In this document: one piece after another, positions 11,665 to 23,738 of the stretch
Layout of the letters: every line of letters starts with the position of its first letter
Numbering within the stretch: the stretch's first letter is position 1
Origin: Sepiola atlantica
Lineage: Eukaryota > Mollusca > Cephalopoda > Sepiida > Sepiolidae
DNA: 64,000 bases
Direction of reading: 5' to 3'
Assembly: GCA_963556195.1 (NCBI GenBank)
Contig: OY744528.1
Location: 57,167,650 to 57,231,649, forward strand
Position numbers and translations under genes: made by a program
Notes under the pieces: generated by a model
Told to the model about the DNA's origin: nothing
The model's input: only the letters and a program-made list of their open reading frames with translations
The model's database searches: none

Positions 11665-12285
11665 AAGTGAGTACCCTCAACTAAATCCCCAGCCCCCAAA
11701 TGAGATTCTCCTTTTTAGACGATACCGTGTTGGGAAAGAAACACAATTATTTTAGAATTTAAAGTGGGGAATCTGTTTGGCATATAAATTTAATGTAAAA
11801 TTATCACCCATTTCCGGACCATTGTGTATTCGGATAGTGTTTTAAGAGCATATAAGCATATTTTTACTAAGGGAGATAAAGTGCGTGTGTGTGTGTGTGT
11901 TTTGGGCGTAGGGATAAAAAAAACTCCATTAACCCTACCACTAACCCTAAGTCCGTGTGGTATCAGCCTCCTCCCAATCCTTCTTAACCCTATAACTAAC
12001 CTTAATTCCAGGTGCCCCCCCCCCAAAAAAAAACAGAAGAATCTGCTACATCTAAGATTTTACTAGAACGATTACATGTAGTTCAGACGCTCTCTGGTCG
12101 GAAAGTGGGTGATTATTTTACATTAAATTTATATGCGAAACTGATCCATACTCTAAATTCTAAAACAATTGTGTTTGTTTTTTTCATCAAGTTTTTCAGG
12201 GTGTTCATACATAATGGCCTAAAAAAAAGGAGAATCTCATTTTTGGAGGGGTGGGATGATTTAGCTGAGGGTCTTCATTAACAAT
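11665..12285. mobile_element. Foldback/MITE-like element with long diverged inverted repeats (copy 1)
   Basis: The best-matched inner arms lie at 11780-11816 and 12099-12136 and are reverse complements over about 37 bp (core TTTTACATTAAATTTATATGC). The similarity continues outward with gaps. The left side, reverse-complemented, and the right side share AAATTCTAAAA, AATTGTG, AAGGAGAATCTCATTT and TTAGTTGAGGGT / TTAGCTGAGGGT. The spacer holds a (GT)n tract and loosely telomere-like CTAACCCTA strings. There is no transposase, so I call it a non-autonomous foldback element. A second copy lies at 23170-23510. Confidence 0.7.
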
Positions 12286-12759
12286 GATACCAAATAATTA
12301 ATAATCTGAAAATTTGCACTTGCATCATATTTTATATTTTATTTTACGTAAATTTGATTTTTGTGAAAACGTTTTAAAATCTCTAAAAATTAGACATTTA
12401 AATGTAGAATGTTGCTATTTTCATGTTTTTTTTATTTAGAAAAATTGTCATTTTTTTGTTACAAAAAGAACAAATAATATTCATTTTCTTTTATAAGTTT
12501 CAAAGTTCATTATTTGAAAATAACATTCCACATTAAACGAATGTTTTATTTATATCGGAAATGGTGTCGAGTGCATCAAAACGCAATGAAATACGCTAAT
12601 AGATTTATCGCCGTATTGGTTATGTTGTTCGAAGTAGAAGCGGCAGTGAATGTTGTTTCATGTATTGACTGTCATGATTGGACAAAAGCTCAAATCAGCA
12701 GTTTCTTTCAAACAATTAACACATCCCTCTATAATTCCCGGCCTAACCAATAAAACCAT

Positions 12760-13105
12760 CTTTTAGGCAAAATTCAAACTTATCTCCTTCTAGGGTGATA
12801 CACTGATCCCAACGCTTCTCTAACAATTCGATGCCCCTTTTTTTTTGTGAAACGATTTATCTTTGACTTCAAAATACGCTTCAGTTTCCGATATCACTTC
12901 TTCATCTCTAATTCCCTGTAGCATTCTTTTGACGTCTGTAAACAGCCAGTAGTCGCTAGATCTAGAAAATAAGGTAAGTGCAGAAGGAATTCGAAGTGCA
13001 ATTCTTGTCGTTTTGCCATTGTTGTGATCGACTTGTGACACTGTGCATTGTCAAAGAGCACCTTTTCTTCTTCATGTTTGGCGACTTTATAGAAAATGAG
13101 ACGAA
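12760..13105 (-). pseudogene. mariner transposase, C-terminal part
   Basis: The minus strand reads VLFDNAQCHKSITTMAK, then DYWLFTDVKRMLQG, then EVISETEAYFEVKDKSFHKK. These fit the last third of a mariner-type (Tc1/mariner superfamily) transposase, including the stretch around the second catalytic aspartate (FDNA) and the PSDYxLF-like box, here SSDYWLF. Frameshifts and a missing segment before EEVISETE show it is dead. The N-terminal two thirds lie at 14740-15400 on the same strand. The enzyme class moves elements by cut and paste at TA sites. Confidence 0.8.
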
Positions 13106-13679
13106 GTCTATTTATAATACATAAAACAACCTTATTAAATAGTTTTCGTTAGTACGTGAACAAAAAGGAAAGAGGTTAGTATTATCGGACTGACATCCTA
13201 ATAACTAATGGGAGACAAGTACGACCTTTCCATCAATTTGACTCAGCCCTTTTTTTTTCGTCTCTAAGAAAGAGAACCTGCGGGCCTTTGATCTCGGCAA
13301 ATCACGTTGACAGAGTTTTCCGACCAATCACAGACCAGAGTTCATGCGTGACCACGCCTTTCTTTTCTTTCTCTTTTTTTTACCCGCTCCCAGCAAGTAA
13401 CAGGTCCTGTCAACGAAGTTTTTTTCTCCCTACGACCAGCGATTAAGACAACCCCATCAGCATGACTCGAAAAGGCATGGGACAAGAAAACACTACCGAC
13501 TACTGTCTAACAGTAACTACACGCCGTCTCCCCGTTCCTCCTCACCGGACACAGGACGAATAGTAAGCCTAGCCCTTTTTTTCCTTTCTCTTGTTAAGCA
13601 CGTTCGAATGCCAAATTCCTACCATGTCGTACGCACCAAAAAAAAATGGGGTAGAGAGACGGCTCATTTTCCCTAATTT

Positions 13680-13835
13680 ACGCGCACACCAAAACACGTG
13701 TGCTTTCCAAGAAGAAACTTTAAAAGACAATTTTATACAAAAAGTAAAATGCTCGTTTTCCTTAAATTACGCGCACACCAAAACACGTGTGCTTTCCAAG
13801 AAGAAACTTTAAAAGACAATTTTATACAAACAGTA
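13680..13835. repeat. Tandem duplication, about 88-bp unit, 2 copies
   Basis: GCGCACACCAAAACACGTGT and the following sequence through TTTTATACAA occur twice, starting near 13681 and 13769, nearly identical. Confidence 0.9.
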
Positions 13836-14039
13836 AAATGAACATTTTCCTGTGCACAAAACTCAAGTTTTTCATTGAGGAATTCCCACAGTATGTCCAT
13901 AAGTATGGATGAAGACAAAAGTAAAGGGAATCCATAAATATAATTTGTTTGTACACGGTGTCAATAATTTCCCATGAGTATTGATTTACTCCTCTCCAGG
14001 AGTTAGGCACAAGCCCAGTTTTTATCTTACTCCCACAAG

Positions 14040-14272
14040 TAAGATGTGACCCAAGGTTGGGTCGGGAAAGTGGGGTTTAAAAATTGCCTCGGCAGGCCCG
14101 TCGGCATTCCCCAGTAGGGGCGCCTCAGGCAGTAAGCAATAAACTTACTCCTCCCCAAAGAGGGGAGGCGAAGCCTGGGAGGGTGGACCTCCTAGAACTG
14201 CACAGGACAGACCCATAGACCGGCGTAAATCAAGCCTCGAAGGCCAAGACAATACCAGTCTATGGGGTGCAG
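14040..14272 (-). repeat. Dispersed repeat with GC-rich hairpins (copy 1)
   Basis: Read on the minus strand it contains GTAAGTTTATTGCTTACTGC followed by CTGAGGCGCC and GGGGAATG. The same block occurs on the plus strand at about 36680-36730, within the 286-bp insertion in an LTR. It is GC-rich with several short hairpins. The family is unknown to me; by size and dispersal a SINE or short non-autonomous element is likely. Confidence 0.6.
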
Positions 14273-14739
14273 TATCTATCGGAACAGATACTACACTTTG
14301 ATCTTAATGAGTAGGGAAGAGAGAATAGTTCGTAATATAGAATGTTTGTACACCGGCAACGATGTCAGAACGCACCCATGTGTGTATGTAAGTATGTGTG
14401 TGTGTTATATTAATTCCATGTGTATGCAGCATTTTGGATCCTTGTCTTTTTGTCGAAGTCGAGCCCAGAGCCAAAGGCCCGAGAAGATGTCTGTTGCGTC
14501 CCCAGAGAGGAATATTGGGGGTTGGTCAGAGCAACGTGAGTGTGGTTGGCAGTGCCAAAGAAAAAGAGGAAGTCCACGCTGTGCAATCTCTTTTATTGTC
14601 TCTTGTCACGTGGTCAGCTTGTATGAGAGATGGTCTCTGATTGGGTAAGCCGGAAGGGAAGTTAAATGCCTGCACCAATCAGCGCCGAGCTTATGAATTA
14701 ATTAGATTCAAAATCGTAAACCGCGTGCTGTCGTAGCTT

Positions 14740-15400
14740 GTAGCCTGCTGCTACAACTTCTTCATTCAAACCTACCAATAATGCTATATAATATTCGCTA
14801 TTGACGGTTCTTCCTTTTTAAAGCCAATCAATTGCGCATCCTAAAATGATGAGGCCAAAACCTTGGCTGCTGTCTTTTTTATGGAAATCGATTCATGTCT
14901 GTGTCTTTGGTTGACTTTCATCAGCTTAGTAGTGGATCCATGTTGCATTCATCGTTACATATTGACGAAAAAAAAACCCTCCTTTTTGTTGCATTGAAAC
15001 AATTGCAAACAACGTTTTGAACCATCGACGCATTGTTGTTTTTGATTAACTGTGAGCAAACGCGACAGACACTTTAAACACAGCTTTCTTATTGACAAAT
15101 GTGCATGCAAAATGGTGATATCTTCAACTCTTCGCTATATGATGTAACTTCAATTTATGATGGGCCAAAACGAGTTTGTGGGCTTTTTGGTGTTTTCCCG
15201 GACAACTGCCGAATTTGGGCGACTTGAGTATTCAGTATCATTTGTATCCGTACGACCGCGTTTAAAGTCAACATACAACCTCTTAACTGTTGAGCAGAGT
15301 TAAAATAACACTTATCAAGTCATTGCGTTTCTAGAACAGTATTTTCCCTCATCAGAATGTTAGATTAGATAGGTTAGTGTGGAAGTCAATTTTTAAAATC
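14740..15400 (-). pseudogene. mariner transposase, N-terminal and central part
   Basis: The minus strand shows, in order and across frameshifts, TVKRLYVDFKRGRTDTNDTE with RPNSAVVRENTKK (helix-turn-helix region and linker), then LSIRKLCLKCLSRLLTVNQK, and GRTVNSEYYIALLVGL (catalytic-domain side). This matches the usual order in mariner transposases of about 345 residues. The WVPRLLT-type linker motif appears as CLSRLLT. Stops and frameshifts make it a pseudogene. The C-terminal third is at 12760-13105. Confidence 0.8.
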
Positions 15401-15456
15401 CGTCAAACATGTAAAACGAACGCTAAACCAGATGATGATCATGATGATGATGCCTT

Positions 15457-15506
15457 ATCCAAGCTACGGTCCACGTTTCTGTAGAAACGTGGACCGTAGC
15501 TTGGAT
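15457..15506. repeat. Perfect 24-bp palindrome with 2-bp loop
   Basis: Left arm 15457-15480 (ATCCAAGCTACGGTCCACGT plus TTCT) and right arm 15483-15506 are exact reverse complements around a GT loop. It can extrude as a cruciform or, if transcribed, form a hairpin. It separates (GAT)n sequence from a purine-rich repeat. Confidence 0.95.
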
Positions 15507-15800
15507 GTTAAAGAAAAATAACAAAAAAGAACGATATAGAGAAAAATGATGTTAGGAAAAACGAAAGAAAAAGAATGAAAGACAAATGATGTTAGGAAAA
15601 ACGAAAAAACAGCGAACTGAAAAGACGCTAGGAAGAACGAAAAAAGAACGATAGAAAAACGAAGGAAGGAAAACAGATTTTAGGAAGATTGAAAAGAACG
15701 AAAATAAGTAAAACGAAAATAGCAACTTAAAGCGAACGAAAGAAACAATTGTTAGAAAGAAGGAACGAACATTAGAACGAACAAAAATAATGTTTGAAAT
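15507..15800. repeat. Purine-rich degenerate repeat (AAACGAAA / GTTAGGAA)
   Basis: Loose repeats of ATGATGTTAGGAAAAACGAA and similar, matching the style of 8040-8480. From 15800 to about 17800 I see no supported gene; a 127-codon plus frame at 17024-17407 has no recognisable motif. Confidence 0.6.
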
Positions 15801-17802
15801 GAACTAGAAATGTCTAACTGCAGACGTGTTATCTCCACAGGTGGCAATTTCCTCAAAGGGCCAGAGGAGAGTCAGGGCCAATGATGATGAGAAAGCAATG
15901 CTTTATCAAACTTTTCCATTGTTTTGAAACTTGCAACAGTAGCTTCACTTAAATAACTGTAATTTGTAAACTAATAACCCGATTAGGTTTCGATTTTGAC
16001 ACATGCTATTTAGAGGTCATAATATATATTTATAATAATAATATGGATTTTTTATTAATGGAGCCATCCATATATTAGGCCCGTAATTTATTGAGTGATC
16101 TGTTACAGCACAAATTTTGCGCATACTATTAAAACAAAACACAGCATTTTCTTTTACTTTTACCTGTTTTTTTTTTTTCAAAGAACAAACGTCCATGCAT
16201 CACAATCTAGTCTACCCTCTTTGGGAGGTGAAGGCCCTCGACAAACAATGAGAGACACACACGAACTTCTGTACACCTAACGAAGCACCCCCACACTGCT
16301 AACTGAACTTATATATATATAGATCTTACATACACTCTCTAACTAACAAAATAGACACTCTAATATACACACATACTTTTATGCTTAAACCATTTACACA
16401 CATGCAATCGCACACGGCGCTAGCCGAAACAAACATGGGTACTCAGTTTCTCCTTACAGACAAAACATCTTTCTTTCACCAGAATATTCTCAGATCATTC
16501 GAACACTTTATTTCGCATTGTCTTCGCCAAGTTGTCAATAAAAATTAATTATTTAGTATCTATTTGCCATTCTTCCCAAATTTATTTGGCAATGAAGATA
16601 ATGTTGTAGGTTCGAATAAGGGTATCACCCGTTTCAACCCTTTTCGTGTGTATGTGTGCATCTCTATCTCATATATAAATTTACCACAGATATAATTTTA
16701 AAAATATCCCAAAAGTTTAGTATAGATTTTTTTTATTGTTAAATAAAAACTAATGCATCATCCATCATCATAGTTTGTACAATAATTATTTGAATGACAA
16801 AATAATTTTAAGTCAAAAATTACTTATTAGTTTATCTTTTATAATTAATATCGAAACGATATTATATAAAATAATGAAAAATAAAGCTAAAATTAAAAAA
16901 AGGTGAATCTGCTTTGAAGAGGATACAACATTGTGACCCTATGATCATCTCAGGGGTTACGCTACGATGAAAATAACACAAGACAAATCATAGAGATATG
17001 TTAATTGTGCTTGGGGTGTTTGTGTGACACCGTTGTGGCTAGGGACCCTAACGCTATCTGTTGATCGTTGTCCGGTCGTGTCGGTCCCACTGACAACCTT
17101 CTTTGTCCAACACCGTCGTTCACTGTCAGACCTTCTTGACAATCTTCCCCGAATATATTTACTTTCAACTGGAAATCAGATACATACTAAATTTTCTCTC
17201 AGCTTACCATCAGAAACTGGACACATACGCCTTTTTTTCAGCCTAATTTCTACATGGTTATCTGGTCACCCGGAATTGTTATGGCATCATTGGCCTGTGG
17301 ATAACGATTTCATTGTCGTTAATGTTCCTAACCAATCTCTTCCAGTGGTCCTAGATGTGGGGGAGTGGGCAGTCTATAGTATTGCACATTACCAAAAGAA
17401 AGAATGACAAACTCTATCCATACAAAATTAATTAATCTTATTCAACAATTTGTTAAGAAAGTTCGTGAAGAATGAAAGTTCTAACTGCCCAAGGAACGTC
17501 CCTGGTGAAATAGAAATTTTTCGCGTGAGGATAAATTGAGTACACATGTTGCTTTTGGCTAGCACTGTGTACGTTTACTATGTAAATGAATAGGCATGAA
17601 GATATGTGTGTATGTGTATTAGCATGCTTTTGTTTTGTTAGTGAGAGAATGAATGCGTCTACGAAATTGTGTACTTGTGCGTTCGTTGAGGGCTGTATAT
17701 ATGCTTTGCCGGCCGCAGTGTTTAGAAGTTCATGAAAATCTCTCATTCGTGTGTTGAGAGCTTTCACCAGGGACTGGAATTTTCTGTCAGCTTAAAATAC
17801 TT

Positions 17803-17965
17803 AATTATAACGTTTGCGTTAATAATTACTATCAAATAGATATTAATGTAAAATCGCCAAAAAAGCATAAAATTAAAAGAAGGCCAATAAATTTGTTAAA
17901 ATCGAAACTGCTTACAAAATGAATTATAACGTTTTCTTTAATAATTACTATCAAATAGATATTTA
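17803..17965. repeat. Direct repeat of about 42 bp, copies 119 bp apart
   Basis: TAATAATTACTATCAAATAG with flanking AATTATAACGTTT occurs at about 17803-17845 and 17922-17964. Nothing else is recognisable around it. Confidence 0.8.
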
Positions 17966-18227
17966 TTATCTAACTATATATAAGGCAAAAATCTGTGTGT
18001 ATGTATGTCTCGCTAAAACTTGAAAATACACAATAAACACCCACAAAGTAGGTATTATTTTAACCGGCATAACCCCAGAAATATAATATCGAAAAATTAC
18101 AAAAACAAAATTATTTTTTGCAGATCAAATGACCATTTTTTCGTTAAATGTGATTACAATTTTTAATATTATCCTGTGCACATGACGCCATAGTGATAGG
18201 TGCATGACGTCATAGTAATAGGTTTGG

Positions 18228-18620
<393 letters not shown>

Positions 18621-18879
18621 ATAATGAAATATACATAGCTTAGTACATTACTGCAGTTTCATGGTATCACCGATATATATAATAACAAACAAACAAAATA
18701 CAATGAAATCAGTACTCCCTGACAATTCCGAGTTACTTCCTCCCCTCCTCTCACAATAATTTTAATAGAAATGATGTTGATGATGACAATAGTCCGAAGA
18801 CCAAATGTAATACTGTAATCTTATATTTATTGCTCTAGGACAACACCGATTAGAACAGAATACAATTAAATTTATGCTC

Positions 18880-19640
18880 CCCGACAATTTCTCTGGGACG
18901 ATTTTATCTCCGTCTCGTAATTTGTCAGACTTGGATCTCCCTTTTCTTTGACTACATTCTGTAATCGCACCTGCTCAACCTGTCGTATAAGTCGGGCATT
19001 AACTAACTCTTCCCCTTTCTTTATTTTGACGGTTTTGTTTGCTGAGTTAGCTATCAACATGGATATTGTTTCAAATCCTCTAACCACAGTCTCTCTCAGT
19101 CACTCCCTCCTCATTGTCCGCATATCTTGGGGGCTACCTGATTTAATCCCCCCTTTAGTCCTCTCTTGATATTTATCCTTCCGTCACAGGATATAGCTGT
19201 TCTGGGAGGAAGTTTTACGTCGGCGTGTGCCACTACAGGCAAAGTGTCGAATTCTGACCCGCCCAGGGGGATCTCTATCCTCCCCACCGTCAATGTAGCT
19301 GGGTAAAAGCTTAACTTGGCCCCCTTCTCTCATAACCAATCCTCTCTCAGAATCAATTGACTGCACAAGCCTGACGTCACACAAAACGGAAAATCGCCAT
19401 TTGTTCCCCCGATCAGCAGGGGTAACCATGCCATCCCGTCTATTTGCATCTCGCTATCATCGGCATGACTAACTGCCATATCTGGCAGTCACAGCCTTCC
19501 CCTCCTTTTTAATCCTCGATACACTTCAGCATCTATGAAGGAGATCGACGCCCCAGTATCAATCAGAGCCTTCGCCCACATATTACCTACCAACGCAGTA
19601 CAGGTAAGCTCCCTCTCTTCAGTGAACAGAGAGAAAACCT
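18880..19640 (-). mobile_element. Gypsy-type LTR retrotransposon protease fragment
   Basis: The minus strand reads WAKALIDTGASISFIDAEVY (about 19580-19520), a retropepsin active site (DTGAS). It continues through LPLLIGGTNGDFPFCVTSGL and GRIEIPLGGSEFDTLPVVAH and on through VARGFETI-like sequence (MVRGFETISMLIANSANKTV) to about 18880. This is the stretch from protease toward RT in Ty3/gypsy elements. Two or more stops and the absence of RT make it a fragment. The end near 18795-18890 resembles sequence at 59606-59690, which may be a shared terminal region. Confidence 0.7.
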
Positions 19641-19835
19641 AGTCTCTTCTTCTATTTCTTGGAATTCTTTCCCAGCGATCTGTCACGCTCGACATGGAGC
19701 CAGCAACAAAAATGCCTCTGAAACCCGTCTGTCCTGTCATTGTTGCAATCTCTACGGGGTTCCTTCTGAGGAAGGGTTCGGTTCAAGCTCCCTCTCCTCG
19801 GAGGGTTTCATACATCGGAACTGCATCACCCCCTA

Positions 19836-20925
19836 TAAAACCTGCCTGTCCCTCAATATCTATAAAAATACACGATGGAATTGGTCAGATATTTCCTCTC
19901 GAGAGTTTTTTCAACGGAGCCAGAGATGCAAACCCGGCAATTATAACTTAGCTAAGTTAAAAAATTCCTATTTTCTGTTTCTTATTTTTAAATTATTTAT
20001 GCCCTAATTCTTGTGATTTTTACCTTTATTTAAATTATTTTTCATTCATGTATTCTTTCTTTTACATATTTTCTATTATTTTTATTCTATTCTGTGACAT
20101 GTCAAGACTGATGGATTTCCTCGTGTCTCTAGTCAGTTTCATGTCTGATTTCAGTCACACTTCAGTGATTCATACATGAAAGATAAGTTTTAAGAAAAGA
20201 GAATTCTCTAGCTACAGAAGTTAAATAAAGAGACCTCCACTCTCGAACTATAAAACCTGCCTGTCCCTCAATATCTGTAAAAAGCATCTATTGAATTGGC
20301 CAATATTTCCTCTCTGCCGGTGCCAAAGATGAAAACCCGGCATTTAATTACTTAGCTAAGTTTAAAAGTTTATTTTTTTTCTGCTTCTTGTTTTTAAATT
20401 ATTCATGCCCTAACTCTTGTGATTTTTACTTTTATTTGAATTATTTTTTTCATTCATGTATTTCTTTCTTTTACGTATTTTATATTTTTTCTTTATGTCA
20501 AGACTGGTGGATTTCCTCGTGTCTCTGATCAGTTTCATGTCTGATTTCAGTCACACATAAAAGACAAGTTAAAAAAAGAAAAGAAGTCTTTAGCTAGTTA
20601 TGTTTAGAAAAGGGACCTCCACCACCCACTTCCCAACTATAAAACCTGCCTGTCCCTCAATATCTGTAAAAAGCATCCATTGGATTGGTAAGATATTTTT
20701 TCTCTCCTGGGCAGAAGTGGTTTTTCAATGGAGCCAGAGATGCAAAGCCGGCAATTATAACTTAGCTAAGTTTTAAAAGTTTTCTTTTTCCTGTTTCTTG
20801 TTTTTAAATTATGCATACCCTAACTCTTGCGATTTTTACTTTTATTTAAATTATTTTTTATTCATATATTTCTTTCTTTTACATATTTTCTATTTTTTTC
20901 TTCTATTCTGTGGCATCATAGCTAA
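19836..20925. repeat. About 400-bp tandem repeat, nearly 3 copies
   Basis: Each copy starts TATAAAACCTGCCTGTCCCT (19836, 20249, 20637), followed by GGCAATTATAACTTAGCTAA or its variant, T-rich sequence, and TGGATTTCCTCGTGTCTCT (absent from the third copy). The copies are diverged and contain indels. They lie beside the gypsy protease fragment and may be tandem LTR or leader sequence, but I found no LTR boundary. Confidence 0.85.
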
Positions 20926-21082
20926 GTGTTTTTTTTTCTGACTTATACAAAATTAAATGAGCCCTCTCATCCACCTTATTGGTCGGTGAACTGTCGCCAC
21001 AGTAAATATTACTTATAAGAGGGGAACCGATCTTCAATTTTCTGTTATGTCTGGGAGATGACGTATAAAATTATGTGCATCT

Positions 21083-21091
<9 letters not shown>

Positions 21092-21157
<66 letters not shown>
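21092..21157. repeat. (TA)n microsatellite
   Basis: About 33 TA units. The following 21160-21650 shows no coding motif and probably includes the 5' region of the LINE that starts near 21657. Confidence 0.95.
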
Positions 21158-21159
<2 letters not shown>

Positions 21160-21656
21160 TGCATGTATATGACCATTTTTTCTTTTCATATCCATGCGGG
21201 GGCTCTGAACTACCTTACTAGTACATAGGTGCAGGATTACCCCTTTTGGCATGATGGACCTGTAGACCTTGTCAGGTAATCCATCTAGAAGGAAAACTCT
21301 GATATAAAAACTGTGCTGCTGACTACTTACGTCTTGGGAGAGGGAAACCTCCTTAGTCCTGATCGACAACCTTCTTAGAGGTGGAGTTTCGAAAAAAATA
21401 TCCGGTTTGCAAACCTAAAATTGCTTAAGGAGTAGATATGCTCTGCCTATCACCAGGCCTTTGAACTCCTTCTTTGTCTATTAGCCAGGCGCAGAGGTAC
21501 TAGTGCAGAGGCAATGGTCTGGATGTGTGAGTTTATTGGCACCAAACAAGCACCCACTTTACCCTCCCCACTCTATCTAAAACCAAAATGACAATACAAA
21601 GTAAAAAAAATCAAATCTAAACCCGACACCCACCAAAAAAACATCTTCGCCTCTGC

Positions 21657-22122
21657 CCTTGAGGTTAACATCTACAAATATCCGGGGGCTTAGAATCAAC
21701 ACGAATGATGTAGAAACTTTTCTCCTAGTAAACTCCCCGGATATCCTAGCATTAAATGAAGCAAATCTAGAATCCTCAATCTCCTCTCACCATTCCGACC
21801 ATTTGACCGCCATATGTCTACTAAGAATAGACAGAAATTTACAGTGGCAAGAAATCATTGTAAGACTGTGATAGGTGAAACAAAGAGAAGTACAGAGATG
21901 ACCAGAAAACGTATTTAGTCACAGAAACTAGATACTCGCGATTTCTGGAAAATCTTAAATAGTGCAGTGAACAATGGGCAATCAACAATTACCCCGCTAT
22001 CCAACCACAATGAACTACTTGCCTAACGTTTTGCCGTAAACACCACTTTGGACTCTGCAAACCACTTCCTCTAAACTTTCCAATTGCGAACTGAAGCCAC
22101 ACTTGATGACCTGGTCATCACC
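21657..22122 (+). mobile_element. LINE (non-LTR) 5' half: endonuclease start and linker
   Basis: The plus strand opens LTSTNIRGLRINTNDVETFL, then NSPDILALNEANLESSISS, the start of an apurinic-type (EEP) endonuclease domain with its NIRGL and LNE boxes. It is cut short and then reads DFWKILNSAVNNGQSTITPL and SANHFL plus TFQLRTEATLDDLVIT, the linker before RT. Reading breaks at 22122, inside DLVIT, and resumes at 25819 with KPQLSPPQQR. Both halves therefore belong to one LINE of a Jockey/CR1-like type that was split by a 3.7-kb insertion. Confidence 0.75.
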
Positions 22123-23105
22123 CTATCACTAGGGCAGGTCGATTTTGGAACCGTGGTAATGCGATGGTAATGATAGTTGGAGTTTGGCATGATAAATAAC
22201 AACATAAAATATTTTTCCCAAATCGTTACTGTTAAGTGAGGAAACGACTTTAAAGGTTGGAAATTAGCGATTTTGCATGCCCTTTCGGTGATCAGTTAAA
22301 GATTTACCGTTGGGGAAATAAAAATGTGTAAATGTCATTTAATAAAGATTTTGTCAACTAAATTATTTACATTTTTCTCAATAAATCAAATAAAAATAAA
22401 TAAGGATTATAAATAATGAAAAATATTCACTTGTAAAGGCAAAATGGAGATTAAATATACAGTGTTAAGTAAACACAGTATTTTACTGTTTATGTAAGTG
22501 ACAGCGATAAAAGATCGCTTCATTTTTTTCTCTCTCATGGAATTAAGGATTTGTGATTTTTCAGTAGAAAACAAATTAGACTAATTTTAATTATCAATAA
22601 AACACCATTAAACCGAAAATATGTCTTCATTTTAATGATAAAATAAAATAAATATAGTTTGTTTATAATAGTGTCACTGGAACTTTCGTTTTGGTTATTA
22701 TTTAAGTTTACACTGTTTTAAATACATGCTGTTGTTATTGTTTATGAATTGTATGAAATATTGACCGCTGTTGGATTTTAATAATTAGTAATTTTGTATT
22801 TTTAACTTAATTATTTGAAATAGAAAGAAGAAAAGCTTGTTTAATCTACATAATTTTATATTTTAAGTGTATCTAGCGTTAATTCAAATGCGTTTCTTTT
22901 TCTCCTCTGAAGAAATTATATTTCCATTTTTAGGTAAGTTTCATTCTTTCATTTTTTTTCGTGTTTCAAATTAAATTGTATCAATGAAGTTTGTTTTTAA
23001 ATTCCGCAATGTTTCAGTTTTGTATTAAAAAATATAGCTGATACTATGTTATACTCGACATACTTTAAGCTAATTTTTGGCGCTTTTTAAGTTATTACCC
23101 ACCAC

Positions 23106-23510
23106 TTGTTTTTGCATTTTTTACGGACAATTTTATTATTGTGTAAACTTACCGGTTATGTCGCTAGAGAAATCCGTTTTTTAATATATTTTACGCAATA
23201 TATTAGATTTAAGAGTAGGCGATCACTTTACATTATAAATTTAACGTAAAATGATCACCCACTTCATGACCATCACACTAAAAAAATGCCTAACACTTGT
23301 TTTTGCATTTTTTATGGACCATTCTTTTCTGTGTAAAATTACCGATATGTCGCTAGAGAAATCCTTTTTGTTTTTTTTACCCAATATTTTAGATTTTAGA
23401 GTATATTTTAGTGTGGTGGTCATGAATTGGGTGATCATTTTACATTAAATTTATTTGGGAAAGTGATCTCACACTCTAAAATCTAAAATATTGGGTTAAA
23501 AAAAAAAAGA
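23106..23510. repeat. Foldback element (copy 2) with a 193-bp duplicated block
   Basis: Arms near 23170-23286 and 23407-23505 are inverted copies (core TGGGTGATCATTTTAC). They match the family at 11665-12285. In addition a block beginning TTGTTTTTGCATTTTTTA and containing ATGTCGCTAGAGAAATCC occurs twice in direct orientation, at about 23106 and 23299, so one arm and its neighbour were tandemly duplicated. Confidence 0.75.
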
Positions 23511-23738
23511 AAAGATTTTACCATAACTCAAACAGTATTGAGAGTCTGTTTAAATAGTTCTGTCATTTCAAGCCACAATTTTAGATGCAACCTAACCCTA
23601 ACTCAAACACACTATCACTAAGGCTAACCAAAACTCCTTACTATAATTGTCAGCCATTTTTTATATGAAACTAGAAGATATTATAAATGAAACTGTTTTA
23701 GACTTATTCATTTATTTTCTTCTTTTTTTAAGATAAAA

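Larger units (their letters stand above)
13105..14740. mobile_element. Insertion of about 1.6 kb splitting the mariner transposase
   Basis: The two mariner pieces on the minus strand would be nearly contiguous without this interval (…YYIALLVGLNEEVV at about 14760, then YKVAKHEEEKVLF near 13080). The interval has different composition. It contains an 88-bp tandem duplication (13680-13835) and a repeat also found in an LTR at 36.7 kb (14040-14272). A 128-codon plus frame (14262-14648) has no motif I recognise. Boundaries are approximate and no target duplication was identified, so whether it is one insertion or several is unknown. Confidence 0.55.

Noticed and set aside
11925..12010. Interstitial telomere repeat (CTAACCC-like strings)
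   Set aside because: Too irregular; only scattered CTAACCCTA words within the foldback element.
14262..14648. 128-codon plus frame as a host gene
   Set aside because: No domain, no splice or promoter support, and it lies in repeat-derived sequence that splits a mariner copy.
16605..16650. tRNA gene suggested by GGTTCGAATA
   Set aside because: Only a weak B-box-like string with no matching A-box or cloverleaf.
17024..17407. 127-codon plus frame
   Set aside because: No recognisable motif, composition unremarkable, no nearby supporting features; likely chance.
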